From: Bradyrhizobium quebecense
GTDB lineage: Bacteria > Pseudomonadota > Alphaproteobacteria > Rhizobiales > Xanthobacteraceae
DNA length: 64,000 nucleotides
Direction: 5' to 3'
Assembly (NCBI RefSeq): GCF_013373795.3
Contig: NZ_CP088022.1
Coordinates: 5,828,001-5,892,000, forward strand
Each line of letters begins with the position of its first letter. Position 1 is the first letter of the stretch. Made by a program: the position numbers and the translations under genes. Positions 33,707 to 41,952 of the stretch are shown here, piece after piece. Below the pieces are notes generated by a model, which did no database searches, was not told where the DNA came from, and saw only the letters and a list, made by a program, of their open reading frames with translations.

Positions 33707-34796
33707 GGCGCACGCCCTCCTCGCTGGCGGTCCGGATCGCAAGGCCGCTGCCGATATCGAACAGCGCCAGCCGCGCGGCGTTGAATTCGAGGCCGATGGT
33801 CTCGCCGATCCGCACCGAAGCGCTGGACGGCAGCCGCGCCGCGACCCGCCCATAGGCCGTGTCGACGGTGACGATCTGCGTGGTGCCGAGATACTCCGCG
33901 CCGAACACCTCGCCGCGAACGGCGCCCGCGTCGGCGAAGCGGATATGCTCCGGACGAACGCCGAGCGCCAGCGGCGCGCTGGCACGGTCCTCACGGATCT
34001 CCGGCACAGCGAGCCTCGTGTCATGGAAGCTGACCGCACGGTCGCCGGATCGCAGGCCGCCCTCGAAGCGCAGGAAATTCATCGGCGGCGAGCCGATGAA
34101 GTCGGCCACGAACATGCTCGCGGGCCGGTCATAGACCTCCTGCGGCGTGCCGATCTGCTCGACACGCCCCTTGTTCATGACGGCAATCTGGTCGGCCATC
34201 GACATCGCCTCGAGCTGGTCGTGGGTGACATAGACCGTGGTCGCCTTGATGCGATCGTGCAGGTCGCGCAGCTCACCGCACATCAAATGACGAAACTCGG
34301 CGTCGAGCGCGCCCAGCGGCTCGTCCATCAGGAACGCCTTCGGTCGCCGCACCATGGCTCGCCCGAGCGCGACGCGCTGCCGGTCGCCGCCCGAGAGTTT
34401 CGAGGTCTTGCTCGACAGCAGATGCTCGATCTGCAACATCCGCGCGGTCTCCTGCACGCGCTGGCGGATCTCACGCCGGCCCATGCCCTGGCACTTCAGG
34501 GGAAAGCCGATGTTCTCCCCGACATTCATGTGCGGATAGAGCGCGAACAGCTGGAACACGAAGGCGATATCGCGCGCGGCCGCGCGGTGGAAGGTGACGT
34601 CCTCGCCATCGAGCAGGATCTTGCCCTCGGTCGGCAGCTCGAGGCCGGCGATCATGCGCAAGGTGGTGGTCTTGCCGCAGCCGGAGGGCCCGAGCATCGC
34701 GAAGAATGTCCCGTCGTCGATCGTGAAGGTCGAGCCTTCCACCGCGGTGAACTGATCGAAGGACTTGCGCAGGTTTTCGATGCGGATCTGTGCCAT
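33699..34796 (-). CDS. ABC importer ATPase, first of pair
   Basis: A 365-aa sugar-type ATPase with Walker A GPSGCGKTTT, a signature reading LSGGDRQRVALGRAM (Asp in place of the usual Gln/Glu) and Walker B AFLMDEPLGALDAEFRHLM, plus a regulatory C-terminal domain (LALGVRPEHIRFAD). It forms a heterodimeric motor with the next gene's product. The stop overlaps that gene's start. Confidence 0.88.
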   Translation of the reverse strand: MAQIRIENLRKSFDQFTAVEGSTFTIDDGTFFAMLGPSGCGKTTTLRMIAGLELPTEGKILLDGEDVTFHRAAARDIAFVFQLFALYPHMNVGENIGFPLKCQGMGRREIRQRVQETARMLQIEHLLSSKTSKLSGGDRQRVALGRAMVRRPKAFLMDEPLGALDAEFRHLMCGELRDLHDRIKATTVYVTHDQLEAMSMADQIAVMNKGRVEQIGTPQEVYDRPASMFVADFIGSPPMNFLRFEGGLRSGDRAVSFHDTRLAVPEIREDRASAPLALGVRPEHIRFADAGAVRGEVFGAEYLGTTQIVTVDTAYGRVAARLPSSASVRIGETIGLEFNAARLALFDIGSGLAIRTASEEGVRHG

Positions 34797-34799
34797 GGC

Positions 34800-35000
34800 C
34801 TATTCCGGAAAATGGCTGACGATGACGAAGCCGACCGTGCCGGCAAGGATCGTCACGAACGAGTAGCTGTAGAGATCGATCGACCAGGGCTGCACCAGCA
34901 TGACGATGCCGCCTCCGATCAGGGTCATCGCGATGGCCTCCCACGGCCCGCGACGAAACCAGCGCGCTACGCCACCTTTGGCAACCACTGAGCCGCTCAT
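34800..35000 (-). CDS. Small membrane protein of the importer (GlpU/DUF2160-like)
   Basis: A 66-aa protein with two membrane segments (EAIAMTLIGGGIVMLVQPW and YSFVTILAGTVGFVIVSHF). It overlaps the permease gene by 4 nt (ATGA) and precedes the ATPases. Its position and topology match the small membrane protein (GlpU-type, DUF2160) of rhizobial glycerol ABC systems. Role in transport unknown. Confidence 0.7.
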   Translation of the reverse strand: MSGSVVAKGGVARWFRRGPWEAIAMTLIGGGIVMLVQPWSIDLYSYSFVTILAGTVGFVIVSHFPE

Positions 35001-35959
35001 TTGCGCACCGCTCCGAAGGTGATGCCGCGCAGCAGATGCTTGCGCAACAGCACGGTGAACATGACGATCGGGACGACAAACAGCGTGGTCGCCGCGGCAA
35101 CCGCCGGCCAATCCTGTCCGCCCTCGCCGATGATGAACGGGATGAAGGGCGGCATGGTCTGCGCCTCGCCGCTGGTCAGCAGCACCGCGAAGGCGTACTC
35201 GTTCCAGGAGAAGATCAGGCAGAAGATCGCGGTCGCCGCGATCCCGGTGACGGCCTGCGGCAACACCACCTTGCGCAGCGCCTGCAGCCGCGTATAGCCG
35301 TCGACCAGCGCCGCCTCCTCATACTCGCGCGGGATCTCGTCGATGAAGCCCTTGAGCAGCCAGACCGCGAGCGAGACGTTCACGGCGGTGTAGAGCAGGA
35401 TCATGCCGAGCCGCGTGTCGGTCAGATTGAGCTGCCGGTACATCAGATAGATCGGGATCGCCACCGCGACCGGCGGCATCATGCGCGTCGAGAGGATGAA
35501 GAACAGCAGATCGTCCGCCAGCGGGATGCGGAAGCGCGAGAACGCATAGGCCGCGAGCGTGCCGAGGAAGACCGCGAGGAAGGTCGAGCCGAAGCCGATG
35601 ATCAACGAGTTGACGAAGCGCGGCACGACCTTCGACGGCCCGGCGATCACCATGTCCCGCTGGCGCACCAGCTTGTCGTACCAGGTTTCCGGCGGCGGCA
35701 GCTTGGCGATGAAATCCGGCGCCTGGCGGGTCCGCACGGTGAACAGGTTCACGTAGCCTTCGAGGGTCGGCTCGAAGATCACCTTGGGCGGATAGGCGAT
35801 GGCGTCGCTCTGCGACTTGAACGCGGTGGCGACGATCCACAGCAGCGGCAGGATCGTGATCACGGCGTACAGGATGACGAAGCCGCCGGCGAATGCCTTG
35901 GTGCGCGGCGAGGCTTCGACGATGGAATGCGCAGTGGATTTGGTGGCGGCGGCGGTCAT
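34997..35959 (-). CDS. ABC importer permease 2
   Basis: A 320-aa inner-membrane permease with six predicted segments and the EAA loop EYEEAALVDGYTRLQALRKV that docks the ATPase. The first segment starts at FAGGFVILYAVITILPLLW. The start ATG at 35959 overlaps the stop of the first permease gene (ATGA). It forms the pore with the 324-aa partner. Confidence 0.9.
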   Translation of the reverse strand: MTAAATKSTAHSIVEASPRTKAFAGGFVILYAVITILPLLWIVATAFKSQSDAIAYPPKVIFEPTLEGYVNLFTVRTRQAPDFIAKLPPPETWYDKLVRQRDMVIAGPSKVVPRFVNSLIIGFGSTFLAVFLGTLAAYAFSRFRIPLADDLLFFILSTRMMPPVAVAIPIYLMYRQLNLTDTRLGMILLYTAVNVSLAVWLLKGFIDEIPREYEEAALVDGYTRLQALRKVVLPQAVTGIAATAIFCLIFSWNEYAFAVLLTSGEAQTMPPFIPFIIGEGGQDWPAVAAATTLFVVPIVMFTVLLRKHLLRGITFGAVRK

Positions 35960-36930
35960 CGTTGCTTCACCTTGTTGAGCGTCTTGATGTAGATGTTGGC
36001 AGCGCCGAACACGGTCACGAACAGGATGATGGCGAGCGCCGAGGAATAGCCGGTGCGCCACTTCTCGAACGCCGCGCGCTTCAGCGAGATCGACACCAGC
36101 TCGGTGGTCGAGCCCGGCCCGCCCGAGGTCAGGAGATTGACCATGTCGAACATCTTGAAGTTCTCGATCGCACGGAACAGCACCGCGAGCATCAGGAACG
36201 GCACCGTCATCGGCAGCGTGATCGACCAGAACTGCCGCCAGGGCGAGGCGCGATCGACTTCCGCGGCCTCATAGATGTAGTCGGGGATCGAGCGCAGCCC
36301 GGCGAGGCAGATCAGCATCACGTAGGGCGCCCACATCCAGGTATCGACCAGCACGATGGTCCACGGCGCAAGCGACACCTGCCCCGTCATGCTGAACGAG
36401 CTCGGCGGCACGCCGGTGAACAGGCTGATCAGGTAGTTGAACGGCCCGATCTGCGGCTGCAGCAGCAGCGTCCAGAAATTGCCGACCACCGCCGGCGACA
36501 ACATCATCGGCAGCAGGATGATCGTGGTCCAGAAGCTGTGGCCGCGAAACTGACGGTTGATCAGAAGCGCCAGGCCGAAGCCTATGACCACCTGCAACGC
36601 CACCGACGAGATCACGAACTGCGCCGTTGTCTGCAGCCGGAACCAGACGTCCTCGTCCGTGAGGATGTCCCTGAAATTGTCGAGGCCAACGAACCGCAGC
36701 GGCAGATAGGACATGCTGAGGTTGAGATTGGTGAAGGACAGCCGGATCATCCAGATCAGCGGAAAGATGTTGATCGCGAGCAGCAGCGCAATCGTCGGCG
36801 CGACGAACAGCCAGGCGATGGCCCGGTCCGACAGGCCGCGGACGCGCCGCCCGGCGCGGGATTTAACAGGCTTGCTCACGCCTGGGATCGTAGCATGATC
36901 GGGTTGGAGGATCGTCGTCATCGTGTCCAT
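35956..36930 (-). CDS. ABC importer permease 1
   Basis: A 324-aa permease of the sugar/glycerol type. It starts with a cytoplasmic arm, then AIAWLFVAPTIALLLAINIF as first membrane helix. The EAA loop reads YIYEAAEVDRASPWRQFWSI. It lies 75 nt downstream of the binding-protein gene. Together with its neighbours it matches the P-Q-U-S-T part of the rhizobial glp transport operon. Confidence 0.9.
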   Translation of the reverse strand: MDTMTTILQPDHATIPGVSKPVKSRAGRRVRGLSDRAIAWLFVAPTIALLLAINIFPLIWMIRLSFTNLNLSMSYLPLRFVGLDNFRDILTDEDVWFRLQTTAQFVISSVALQVVIGFGLALLINRQFRGHSFWTTIILLPMMLSPAVVGNFWTLLLQPQIGPFNYLISLFTGVPPSSFSMTGQVSLAPWTIVLVDTWMWAPYVMLICLAGLRSIPDYIYEAAEVDRASPWRQFWSITLPMTVPFLMLAVLFRAIENFKMFDMVNLLTSGGPGSTTELVSISLKRAAFEKWRTGYSSALAIILFVTVFGAANIYIKTLNKVKQR

Positions 36931-37005
36931 CAGCGGGGCTCGGCCGGTTCGGATTCCCCGAGGCAGCCCTCGGGGAATCCAGTTCGGGTGAAGTGGGGGC
37001 GTCTA

Positions 37006-38364
37006 CTATTGCGAGGCGACTTCCTTGCCCTGCTCCTTGAACACCTTGGTCCAGTCCTTGACCAGGAGATCAAGCGCCTGCTGTGACGTGCCCTTGTCGG
37101 CGACGACGTAGTCATGCACCCGCTTCTGCATGTCGAGCAGCAGCTGCGCGTAGGACGGCTCAGCCCAGAAGTCCTTGACGATGCCCATCGACTCCAGGAA
37201 TTGCGGCGCGAACGCCGCGCTCTTCGGGAAGTCGGGCGCATCGACCACCGCCTTGAGCGCCGAGTAGCCACCGATCTGCCACCATTTCTGCTGCACGGCA
37301 GGCTGCGCGAACCATTTGATGTAGGCGAGCGCGTCGTCCTTGTGGTCGGAGGTTGCCACCACCGAGATGCCCTGCCCGCCGAGCTGCGTGAAATGCCCCT
37401 TCGGACCGGCCGGGTTGACGAAGAAGCCGATCTTGTCGCCGCCGACGTTCGGGTCCTTGTAGAGGCCGGGGAAGAAGGCGAACCAGTTCATCTGCATCGC
37501 GACCTGGCCGGACTTGAAGGCATCAAGTCCTTCCTGCATGTAGGCGTTGGTCATGCCCGGCGCCGTACAGCACTTGTAGAGCTCCTTGTAGAACTCGAGA
37601 CCCTTGGCCGCGTCGGCGGAATTGACGATGCCCTGCATCTGGTACGGCTTCTTCGGATTATCGTAGGCGAAGCCGTAATTGTAGAGCACGTTGGTCACGC
37701 CCATCGTGATGCCTTCCGAGCCGCGCTCGGTGAAGATGTAGGCGCCGTAGACCTTCTTGCCGGCGATCTCGCGGCCCTGGAAGAACTCGGCGATCTGCTT
37801 CAGCTCGTCATAGGTCTTCGGCGGCGCCAGATCGCGGCCGTACTTGGCCTTGAACGCGGATTGAATCTCGGGCCGCGAGAACCAGTCCTTGCGGTAGGTC
37901 CAGCCCACCGCATCGGCCATTGCCGGCAGCGCCCAGTAGTTCGGCGTGTTCTTCGGCCACTGCGAGTAGCCGACGACGGTCGCCGGGACGAAATCGTCCA
38001 TCGAGATCTTCTCCTTGTCGAAGAAGTCGTTGAGCTTGACGTACCATTTGTTCTCGGCGGCACCGCCGATCCATTGGCTGTCGCCGATGATCAGGTCGCA
38101 GAGCTTGCCGTGCGAGTTGAGCTCGTTGAGGAAGCGATCGGCGTAGCTCGTCCAGGGGACGAACTCGTATTTCATCTCGATGCCGGATTGCTTGGTGAAG
38201 TCCTTGCCCAGCTCGACCAGCGCGTTGGCCGGGTCCCATGCCGCCCAGCACAGCGTGAGCTGCTTGCCTTGTGCTGCGGCTTCCCCGCCGCCGAGAACCC
38301 CAACCGCAGCGGTCGCAACGACCGCGGACGCCACCGTACTGCGTAACCATCCCAATCTTCGCAT
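37006..38364 (-). CDS. Periplasmic substrate-binding protein (glycerol-type ABC importer)
   Basis: A 452-aa family 1-type binding protein with a signal peptide (STVASAVVATAAVGVLGG, cleavage near EAAAQG). It captures the solute in the periplasm. The ATG at 38364 has a ggagg RBS at the right distance; an ATG 6 nt upstream is too close. Conserved features include YWALPAMADAVGWTYRKDWF and FTQLGGQGISVVATSDH. It resembles GlpV, the glycerol-binding protein of rhizobial glpSTPQUV. With DhaKLM downstream the ligand could be glycerol, dihydroxyacetone or a related polyol. Confidence 0.85.
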   Translation of the reverse strand: MRRLGWLRSTVASAVVATAAVGVLGGGEAAAQGKQLTLCWAAWDPANALVELGKDFTKQSGIEMKYEFVPWTSYADRFLNELNSHGKLCDLIIGDSQWIGGAAENKWYVKLNDFFDKEKISMDDFVPATVVGYSQWPKNTPNYWALPAMADAVGWTYRKDWFSRPEIQSAFKAKYGRDLAPPKTYDELKQIAEFFQGREIAGKKVYGAYIFTERGSEGITMGVTNVLYNYGFAYDNPKKPYQMQGIVNSADAAKGLEFYKELYKCCTAPGMTNAYMQEGLDAFKSGQVAMQMNWFAFFPGLYKDPNVGGDKIGFFVNPAGPKGHFTQLGGQGISVVATSDHKDDALAYIKWFAQPAVQQKWWQIGGYSALKAVVDAPDFPKSAAFAPQFLESMGIVKDFWAEPSYAQLLLDMQKRVHDYVVADKGTSQQALDLLVKDWTKVFKEQGKEVASQ

Positions 38365-38370
38365 ATCCAT

Positions 38371-38973
38371 TTCCTCCGTATCGTTGAAGCACCTAACTCG
38401 CCCGGCGCATCCCTGCCGGATTGACACCGAGACTTCGAAACCGAGTTGATGAGCGATGATGGAGAGCGAGACTGAACGCGTCCGGAAGTTGGGTCCGGAT
38501 GGCGGGGCTCCTCCCACACATCAGCTCGATGTGCGATGTTTATCGTTTTTGTAATACTAAACGTATTACTAAATTCAGGACCCCGTCAAGCCGATTTTCT
38601 TGCGAACCTCAAGAGGGGCTGGCTGCGCTATCCTACGCGGAAGAATCGCTGCAGTGCACCAACGCCGATAGTGGAAAGCACCCAGCGCTGGGCTCTGCCT
38701 GATGTTTAGTGAGTCATTTTACTGAACGTTCAGCGCAATGACGAACGCATTGCCGCTTCGCCTTACGTCATCTGAAACGAGCGATGGCCAACGCGCCTGC
38801 CCGTTTCGCATCACCTCGTCAAAGCAAGGCGAACGCGATCAAACACGATCGACCGAGGGGCCTGCTTGTTGGCATGAGTGTCGTCCCGAAGCTCAGAAGC
38901 CGTCAATGCATGGACGCTTTTGGCTCAGATGCTCCGCGAAATTGGCACGGAAGGAAGAAGGCGCCGCTTCGGC
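38371..38973. promoter_or_regulatory. Upstream region of the importer-dha operon, with palindrome 38551-38569
   Basis: 600 bp without a gene. At 38551-38569 gtaatactaaacgtattac forms an inverted repeat with 7-bp arms in an AT-rich patch, about 190 bp before the operon start; it is the best operator candidate for this operon. No other structure was recognised. Confidence 0.5.
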
Positions 38974-39438
38974 CTAGCGCGCCAGCGCTGCGATCAGCTC
39001 GACTTCGATCGATGCGTTACGCGGTAGCTGCGCGACCCCAACGCTCGTCCTGGTGTGCAGTCCCCGCTCCGGACCGAACAGCTCCATGATGAGCTCCGAT
39101 GCGCCGTCAGCGACCGCGGTCTGACCGCTAAAATCCGCCGCGCTGTGCACGAACACGGTGAGCTTCAGGATCTGCGTGACGTTGTCGAGCGACCCCAGAT
39201 GCGCCTTGATCGCGGCCAATCCGCGGATCAGCGCCAGCCGCGCACCTCGTCTGGCTTCGTCCGGTGTGACATCGCGGCCAACCTGGCCGACGACATGCAC
39301 CTTGTCGCCGTCGCGCGGAAGCTGACCGCTGACATAGATCGTGTCGCCATGGACCACGACCGGCGCGTAGGCGCCGCCGGCCGCCGCCGATATCGGCAGC
39401 TCGATGTTGAGTTCGTTCAGACGTTGCTCGAGGTTCAC
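38974..39438 (-). CDS. RidA-family protein
   Basis: A 154-aa YjgF/YER057c/UK114-like protein. RidA proteins hydrolyse reactive enamine/imine intermediates. The family frame is clear: VVHGDTIYVSGQLPRDGDKV near the start, GQTAVADGASELIMELFG, and RTSVGVAQLPRNASIEVELI at the end. The usual catalytic Arg of the C(I/V)R motif is not obvious: the region reads GVAQLPRNASIE, so it belongs to a divergent subgroup. Single gene. Confidence 0.85.
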   Translation of the reverse strand: MNLEQRLNELNIELPISAAAGGAYAPVVVHGDTIYVSGQLPRDGDKVHVVGQVGRDVTPDEARRGARLALIRGLAAIKAHLGSLDNVTQILKLTVFVHSAADFSGQTAVADGASELIMELFGPERGLHTRTSVGVAQLPRNASIEVELIAALAR

Positions 39439-39844
39439 GATTGCATGCCAGCGAACTGGCCCTCCTGTCCGGATCGCGGCATGGCTTCTGAAGCAACGCT
39501 GGTCTGAGCGAAGCGGAGCTCCGTCTGCCGCGGGGCGCTTCTGTTAACCCGGTTCTGCGAGACGCGGTACCCGGGAACATGCTCTCGGAGCAATTCTGCC
39601 GGCGTCAGCGCTGTGCGCGGCTTTTCAGATATGCGCAGAGCATGTCGGGCCATGTCTCAGCCGCCAGACGGGAAATAGCCGTCATATTTTGGCCATAGCC
39701 CGTTTCTTAAAGCCCCGGGCGGGCCATGTCCCGCCTCTGTTTTGCGTCGCCTGGCCGGTGCGGTCGCTTCGCAACCAAATCGCAGATCATCGCTGCGCCC
39801 CTCCCACAATCAGGATGGTCTGCCAACAACAAGAGGACTTTGTA
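39439..39844. other. Intergenic region, no gene recognised
   Basis: About 400 bp between divergent genes (ridA-like and a secreted protein). It should hold both promoters. A minus-strand frame (39435-39653) is not protein-like. Confidence 0.4.
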
Positions 39845-40228
39845 ATGCGTAAAACTCTCGCGGCTGTCGCCGTGCTTTTGGCCTTCGCTTCATCCGCTGC
39901 TGAAGCTCGCGGCCGTCATCACCATCATCGACACCATGCACATTCCGGTCGCCCCGCTGCGTGGTGCGGGTGGTTCATGCGCACGCAGGTCGGCAGCGAT
40001 CCGGGTCCGCAATACAATCTGGCGCGATCCTGGGCGCGATACGGCAGCAACGCAGGCGGCCCTTCGGTTGGCGCGATCGTCGTGTGGCGTCACCACGTCG
40101 GCAAGATCGTGGGCCACGAGAACGGCCAGTGGGTCGTCCAGAGCGGCAACGACGGACATGCCGTGCGCACAAGACCGCGCTCATTGGCCGGCGCCATCGC
40201 GTTCCGAAACGCTTACGCTTCGTTCTAG
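39845..40228 (+). CDS. Secreted histidine-rich small protein
   Basis: A 127-aa exported protein. A signal peptide (RKTLAAVAVLLAFASSAAEA) is followed by a His-rich stretch (RGRHHHHRHHAHSG) and a compact domain ending VVWRHHVGKIVGHENGQWVV and GAIAFRNAYASF. The domain pattern (WC...GPQYNLARSWARYG...PSVGAIVVW) resembles CHAP-like peptidoglycan amidase or TIGR02594-like modules, but the match is weak. Metal binding by the His run is possible. Start ATG 39845. A strong terminator follows. Confidence 0.7.
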   Translation: MRKTLAAVAVLLAFASSAAEARGRHHHHRHHAHSGRPAAWCGWFMRTQVGSDPGPQYNLARSWARYGSNAGGPSVGAIVVWRHHVGKIVGHENGQWVVQSGNDGHAVRTRPRSLAGAIAFRNAYASF

Positions 40229-40306
40229 GAACCTCGACGCGATATACGAACCGTTCATCATCGCGACTTACGCTGAGGCGGGGTTTCGCCCTGAAGCCCT
40301 CAGACG

Positions 40307-40346
40307 GGCGCCGTCACCTGCGTTGACCAGGTGGCGGCGCCTTTTT
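40307..40346 (+). terminator. Rho-independent terminator
   Basis: Left arm 40307-40320 (ggcgccgtcacctg) and right arm 40328-40341 (caggtggcggcgcc) pair with one G-T, followed by ttttt (40342-40346). It ends transcription of the secreted-protein gene. Confidence 0.85.
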
Positions 40347-40361
40347 CAGGAATGCATTGGT

Positions 40362-40511
40362 TTGCCTCGGAAACCGAAAAAAGTTGCGACGGCCTCTCAG
40401 ACCGTTTCGTATTGGTCCGCCGCTTACATCAGCTTCTGCAATGGCGTGGCCGTTTTCACTGTGATCGGCGGCGTGCTCGGGTTTCTGTTGGTCGCCAACC
40501 ACTACCTGTGA
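40362..40511 (+). CDS. Small single-pass membrane protein
   Basis: A ~49-aa ORF with a TTG start after the terminator. A short basic N-terminus (PRKPKKVATASQTVSYWSA) is followed by one membrane helix (VAVFTVIGGVLGFLLVANHY). Composition is unlike random sequence. Start assignment is uncertain, as the frame is open upstream through the terminator. Confidence 0.45.
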   Translation: MPRKPKKVATASQTVSYWSAAYISFCNGVAVFTVIGGVLGFLLVANHYL

Positions 40512-40536
40512 ACGACGGCCGGATTTACAGCGCGCT

Positions 40537-41169
40537 TCAGCGCTTTGCGACACTCTTCAGATACGCGCAGAACATGTCGGCCATTGCGTCCGCATAGGTT
40601 TCGATCTCAGCCTGGCTTCGCGGGCTTTCTGAAAAATCCTTGCCCACCCTGCTCATCGTGGCCGTGATCAGATCGCCGGCCGTCGCCCGGACCGCGTCGG
40701 ATGCCTTCGGCAATGCCTCGCGCATGAAGACCTCGACGATGCGCTCGCCCGATGCGCGCGCCTCGCGGGCTTCGGGCGCATCGCGATAGAGCGGCGCGGC
40801 ATCATTGAGCGCGACGCGCACCGCGGCCTCCTCGCATTCGGAACGGATGAAGGCGTGCACCAGCGAACGCAACCGCTGCAATGGCGGCCGCGTGCGATCG
40901 GCGAGAATGGTGCGCAGCAGGCTGGAGTTCTGCCGCCACTCATCGCTCTGCAGCCGGAACAGGATCGACGCCTTGTTCGGAAAATACTGGTACAGCGAGC
41001 CGACGCTGACGCCGGCCCTCTCGGCCACCCGTGCCGTGGTGAAACGCTGCGCGCCCTCCTTCGTCAAAACCTGAACAGCAGCATCGAGGATCGCCGCGAC
41101 GAGCTCGGCCGAGCGAGCCTGTTGCGGCTGTTTTCGCGAGGAAATTGAAGTGCTTCGCCGTCCGGCCAT
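40537..41169 (-). CDS. TetR-family transcriptional regulator
   Basis: A 210-aa repressor. The HTH reads FTTARVAERAGVSVGSLYQY and FPNKASILFRL, the TetR signature, near residues 45-70. The C-terminal domain binds an unknown ligand. The start is at ATG 41169 (MAGRRS); the open frame further upstream crosses the palindromic operator and is unlikely to be coding. It is divergent from the methyltransferase gene, which it probably represses. Confidence 0.88.
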   Translation of the reverse strand: MAGRRSTSISSRKQPQQARSAELVAAILDAAVQVLTKEGAQRFTTARVAERAGVSVGSLYQYFPNKASILFRLQSDEWRQNSSLLRTILADRTRPPLQRLRSLVHAFIRSECEEAAVRVALNDAAPLYRDAPEAREARASGERIVEVFMREALPKASDAVRATAGDLITATMSRVGKDFSESPRSQAEIETYADAMADMFCAYLKSVAKR

Positions 41170-41199
41170 GAACGCCCTGAGGAATGCGATTAGCGAATG

Positions 41200-41213
41200 C
41201 GAATAATTATTCG
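41200..41213. promoter_or_regulatory. Palindromic operator between TetR and methyltransferase genes
   Basis: cgaataattattcg is a perfect 14-bp palindrome midway between the divergent starts (41169 and 41264), the usual site for a TetR-type regulator. Confidence 0.7.
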
Positions 41214-41263
41214 TATTTCTGGCGAGGCGCAAGGACGCGCCGCTTCTCAGACCGGAGACCGAC

Positions 41264-41929
41264 ATGACCACCCTCATTTCGCCTGAGCTCGCGGGCCTGC
41301 TCGACCGTCTGCTCGCGCAAGCTTCCGCCGCTGACGAGGAGACCCAGCTCGCGGTGGCCGACCTTTCCGAGGCGGAACAGGCGCGCCTGATGCGGAGCAA
41401 GACCGACTACCGCGCGCTCTACGGCCGCCTGAACAATGTGCCGCTCGCGGTCTCCCGCGAGACCGGTGCCCTGCTCTACATGCTGGCGCGCGGCGCGCGG
41501 GCGCGGAACATCGTCGAGTTCGGCACTTCGTTCGGCATCTCAACGCTGCACCTCGCCGCCGCGCTGCGCGACAATGGCGGCGGCCGGCTGATCACATCCG
41601 AGTTCGAGCCGTCCAAGGTGGCGCGTGCCCGGGACAATCTCGCCGCCGGCCGCCTCGACGACCTGGTCGAGATCCGCGAGGGCGACGCGCTCAAGACGCT
41701 GCGCGCCGATCTGCCCGATACGATCGACCTCGTGCTACTCGACGGCGCCAAGGCGCTCTACCCCGACATCCTCGATCTCGTGGAGCGCCGCCTGAAGCCG
41801 GGCGCCTTCGTCGTCGCCGACAATGCCGACCACAGCCCCGACTATCTGGCACGGGTCCGCTCGCCGGCGAGCGGCTATTTGTCGGTGCCGTTCGGCGACG
41901 ACGTCGAGCTGTCGATGCGGCTTAGTTGA
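41264..41929 (+). CDS. SAM-dependent O-methyltransferase
   Basis: A 221-aa class I methyltransferase, family-3 O-methyltransferase type. The SAM-binding glycine motif is NIVEFGTSFGISTLHLAAAL, followed by LITSEFEPSKVARARDNL and DLVLLDGAKALYPDILDLVE, the metal/catalytic region. Substrate unknown; relatives methylate small phenolics. It is divergent from a TetR regulator with a palindrome between. Confidence 0.85.
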   Translation: MTTLISPELAGLLDRLLAQASAADEETQLAVADLSEAEQARLMRSKTDYRALYGRLNNVPLAVSRETGALLYMLARGARARNIVEFGTSFGISTLHLAAALRDNGGGRLITSEFEPSKVARARDNLAAGRLDDLVEIREGDALKTLRADLPDTIDLVLLDGAKALYPDILDLVERRLKPGAFVVADNADHSPDYLARVRSPASGYLSVPFGDDVELSMRLS

Positions 41930-41952
41930 GCGGATACTGGCGGAGCGCGCGA

